Notes under the pieces: model-generated
Databases searched by the model: none
What the model was told of the DNA's origin: nothing
The model's input: only the letters and a program-made list of their open reading frames with translations
Program-made: the position numbers and the translations under genes
Assembly: GCA_035379945.1 (NCBI GenBank)
Contig: DAOSWG010000024.1
Coordinates: 1 to 7,635 of the forward strand
Direction: 5' to 3'
Source: JAAYZB01 sp035379945
GTDB lineage: Bacteria > Bacillota_I > Bacilli_A > Izemoplasmatales > Hujiaoplasmataceae
Length of the DNA stretch: 7,635 nucleotides
In this document: one piece after another, positions 6,780 to 7,635 of the stretch
Position numbering within the stretch: position 1 is the first letter of the stretch
Layout of the letters: each line of letters begins with the position of its first letter

Positions 6780-6802
6780 TTCAAATCGCAGGTAATGCGT
6801 TT

Positions 6803-7635
6803 TCAGATGAAAGCCAGGGCTTCCGCGTACATCCGATTGGCTTTTTCGACATAGCTTTCCGCAATCCTAAGAAAATCGAGATGCAATTCGGCGGAGACGC
6901 CGGTGGCTTCTTTGTACAAGGCGACGTTATGCCATTGAAGGCACTGGAAAGTCCGCCACAGATACAGGCGTTTCCAATCATTATGCTTCGGTTCGCATCC
7001 GAGATATACGGGCAAAAGCCCGATTGCGTAGGCAAAATCGTTGTTGCCGTAACAGGCGACGTCATACAAAGGATCGTTGTTGCCGCCGAATTCCCAGTCG
7101 ACCAGCAATAATTCCTTTTTGTCGGTTCTCAGGAAATTAGAAGGCTGGCTGTCGTTATGGCAGAACACCTTTTCAACCGCCAAAAGCTCGTCCGAGAATT
7201 TCAGAAATTTTTCTTTGATTTCCCGGTACCCCCGACCGTGATGCAAGCCGTTCTCGACCACGTATTTTTCATATTGTTTCAGACGGCCAAGCGGATCATA
7301 ATCGTTTTCCGCCAGAGTTTCGGATCCATGGACCTTGTGTAACAGAGCGGCCGCTTCAAAATAGAATTCGGCCGGATTTTGTTGCATAAGCGATGTTCCT
7401 TCGACATAACGGCTTAGCTTGTAACCGGTGTCCTTGTCCATCCGGATCAGAAGATTGCCGTCGACACCGAGCTTTTCCACGTGTTCGAGCGTCTTCGCCT
7501 CGATGTCGCGGGAAACGAATTTCTCGGCGTTCTTTCCGGGGATGCGGAAGGTGTAAAGAACACCCTCGCATTTTACCACGTAATTGCTGTTGGACATTCC
7601 GCCCTCCAGCCGTCTTTGAATCGACACTTCGTCTT
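6803..7635 (-). CDS. LicA-type choline/ethanolamine kinase family protein (APH fold), 5' end outside window
   Basis: A cytoplasmic small-molecule kinase of the choline/ethanolamine kinase branch of the aminoglycoside-phosphotransferase fold; it would use ATP to phosphorylate choline or a related amino-alcohol, for phospholipid or surface-polymer decoration. Counting from the GTG at 7627, the features are a nucleotide-binding loop region GGMSNSNYVV (9-18), a strand FRIPGK (27-32), the catalytic loop HNDSQPSN (157-164; D159 as base, N164 as metal ligand), the metal-binding DWEF (177-180, D177) and DPLYDVA (185-191). The open frame runs to the window edge without a stop, and the codons before GTG (GAC GAA) are in frame; IQRRLEGGMSNSNY is normally preceded by further helix residues, so GTG 7627 is probably an internal Val and the true start lies upstream. 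The stop is TGA 6805-6803, 111 bp before nifJ. The exact substrate is not determinable; no licB or licC partner is in view. Confidence 0.88.
   Translation of the reverse strand, partial: DEVSIQRRLEGGMSNSNYVVKCEGVLYTFRIPGKNAEKFVSRDIEAKTLEHVEKLGVDGNLLIRMDKDTGYKLSRYVEGTSLMQQNPAEFYFEAAALLHKVHGSETLAENDYDPLGRLKQYEKYVVENGLHHGRGYREIKEKFLKFSDELLAVEKVFCHNDSQPSNFLRTDKKELLLVDWEFGGNNDPLYDVACYGNNDFAYAIGLLPVYLGCEPKHNDWKRLYLWRTFQCLQWHNVALYKEATGVSAELHLDFLRIAESYVEKANRMYAEALAFI

Noticed and set aside
6783..6802. Small stem (CGCA...TGCG) just after the kinase stop as a terminator
   Set aside because: Only 4 strong pairs and no T tract follow; too weak to call.
7625..7627. GTG as the true start of the kinase
   Set aside because: There is no ribosome site in the 8 bases seen upstream, the frame stays open to the edge, and the family normally has residues before this point; it is more likely an internal Val.
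1..7635. Novel defence system, mobile element, CRISPR, riboswitch or tRNA
   Set aside because: I read both strands for repeats, integrase or transposase motifs, and folded-RNA signatures and found none; the gene set is housekeeping-like.

Overview
The window carries four protein-coding genes, all on the minus strand, and reads as ordinary chromosome of an anaerobic, fermentative, Gram-positive-type bacterium. I find no mobile element, CRISPR array, RNA gene or phage/defence module. The standard code is used: TGG encodes Trp, and TGA ends both the PFOR and the kinase gene. The lineage is a low-confidence inference, probably Bacillota, perhaps on the Erysipelotrichia/Acholeplasma-like side. It rests on the A+T-rich gaps between moderate-GC genes, AGGAG-type ribosome binding sites, sigma-A-like promoters, a PrsA-like lipoprotein and a single-chain PFOR. 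A run of exactly 100 N shows that the source is a scaffolded draft assembly.

In transcription order (right to left): (1) a LicA-type choline/ethanolamine kinase (APH fold), whose 5' end lies outside the window; (2) nifJ, a single-chain pyruvate:ferredoxin (flavodoxin) oxidoreductase with its own sigma-A-like promoter, a dyad in the 5' leader, and a strong intrinsic terminator after the stop; the N run sits inside this gene and hides far more than 100 bases; (3) an 864-residue acidic, tyrosine-rich lipoprotein that looks like a multiplied PrsA/SurA-type foldase, with no visible parvulin active-site histidine; (4) 45 bp further on, a cation diffusion facilitator (CDF) metal exporter, cut by the left edge, with a site A (Asn-Asp/Asp-Asp) of the type linked to manganese.

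The lipoprotein and CDF genes are probably co-transcribed. nifJ looks monocistronic. The genes do not form an obvious common pathway: PFOR makes acetyl-CoA and reduced ferredoxin in the cytoplasm, the lipoprotein acts outside the membrane, the CDF protein exports divalent metal, and the kinase phosphorylates an amino-alcohol. Intergenic stretches (908-952, 3548-3751, 6692-6802) are short, and their contents are annotated. The most interesting points are the degenerate multi-module foldase, two dyads next to promoters, and the assembly gap that removes a whole PFOR domain.
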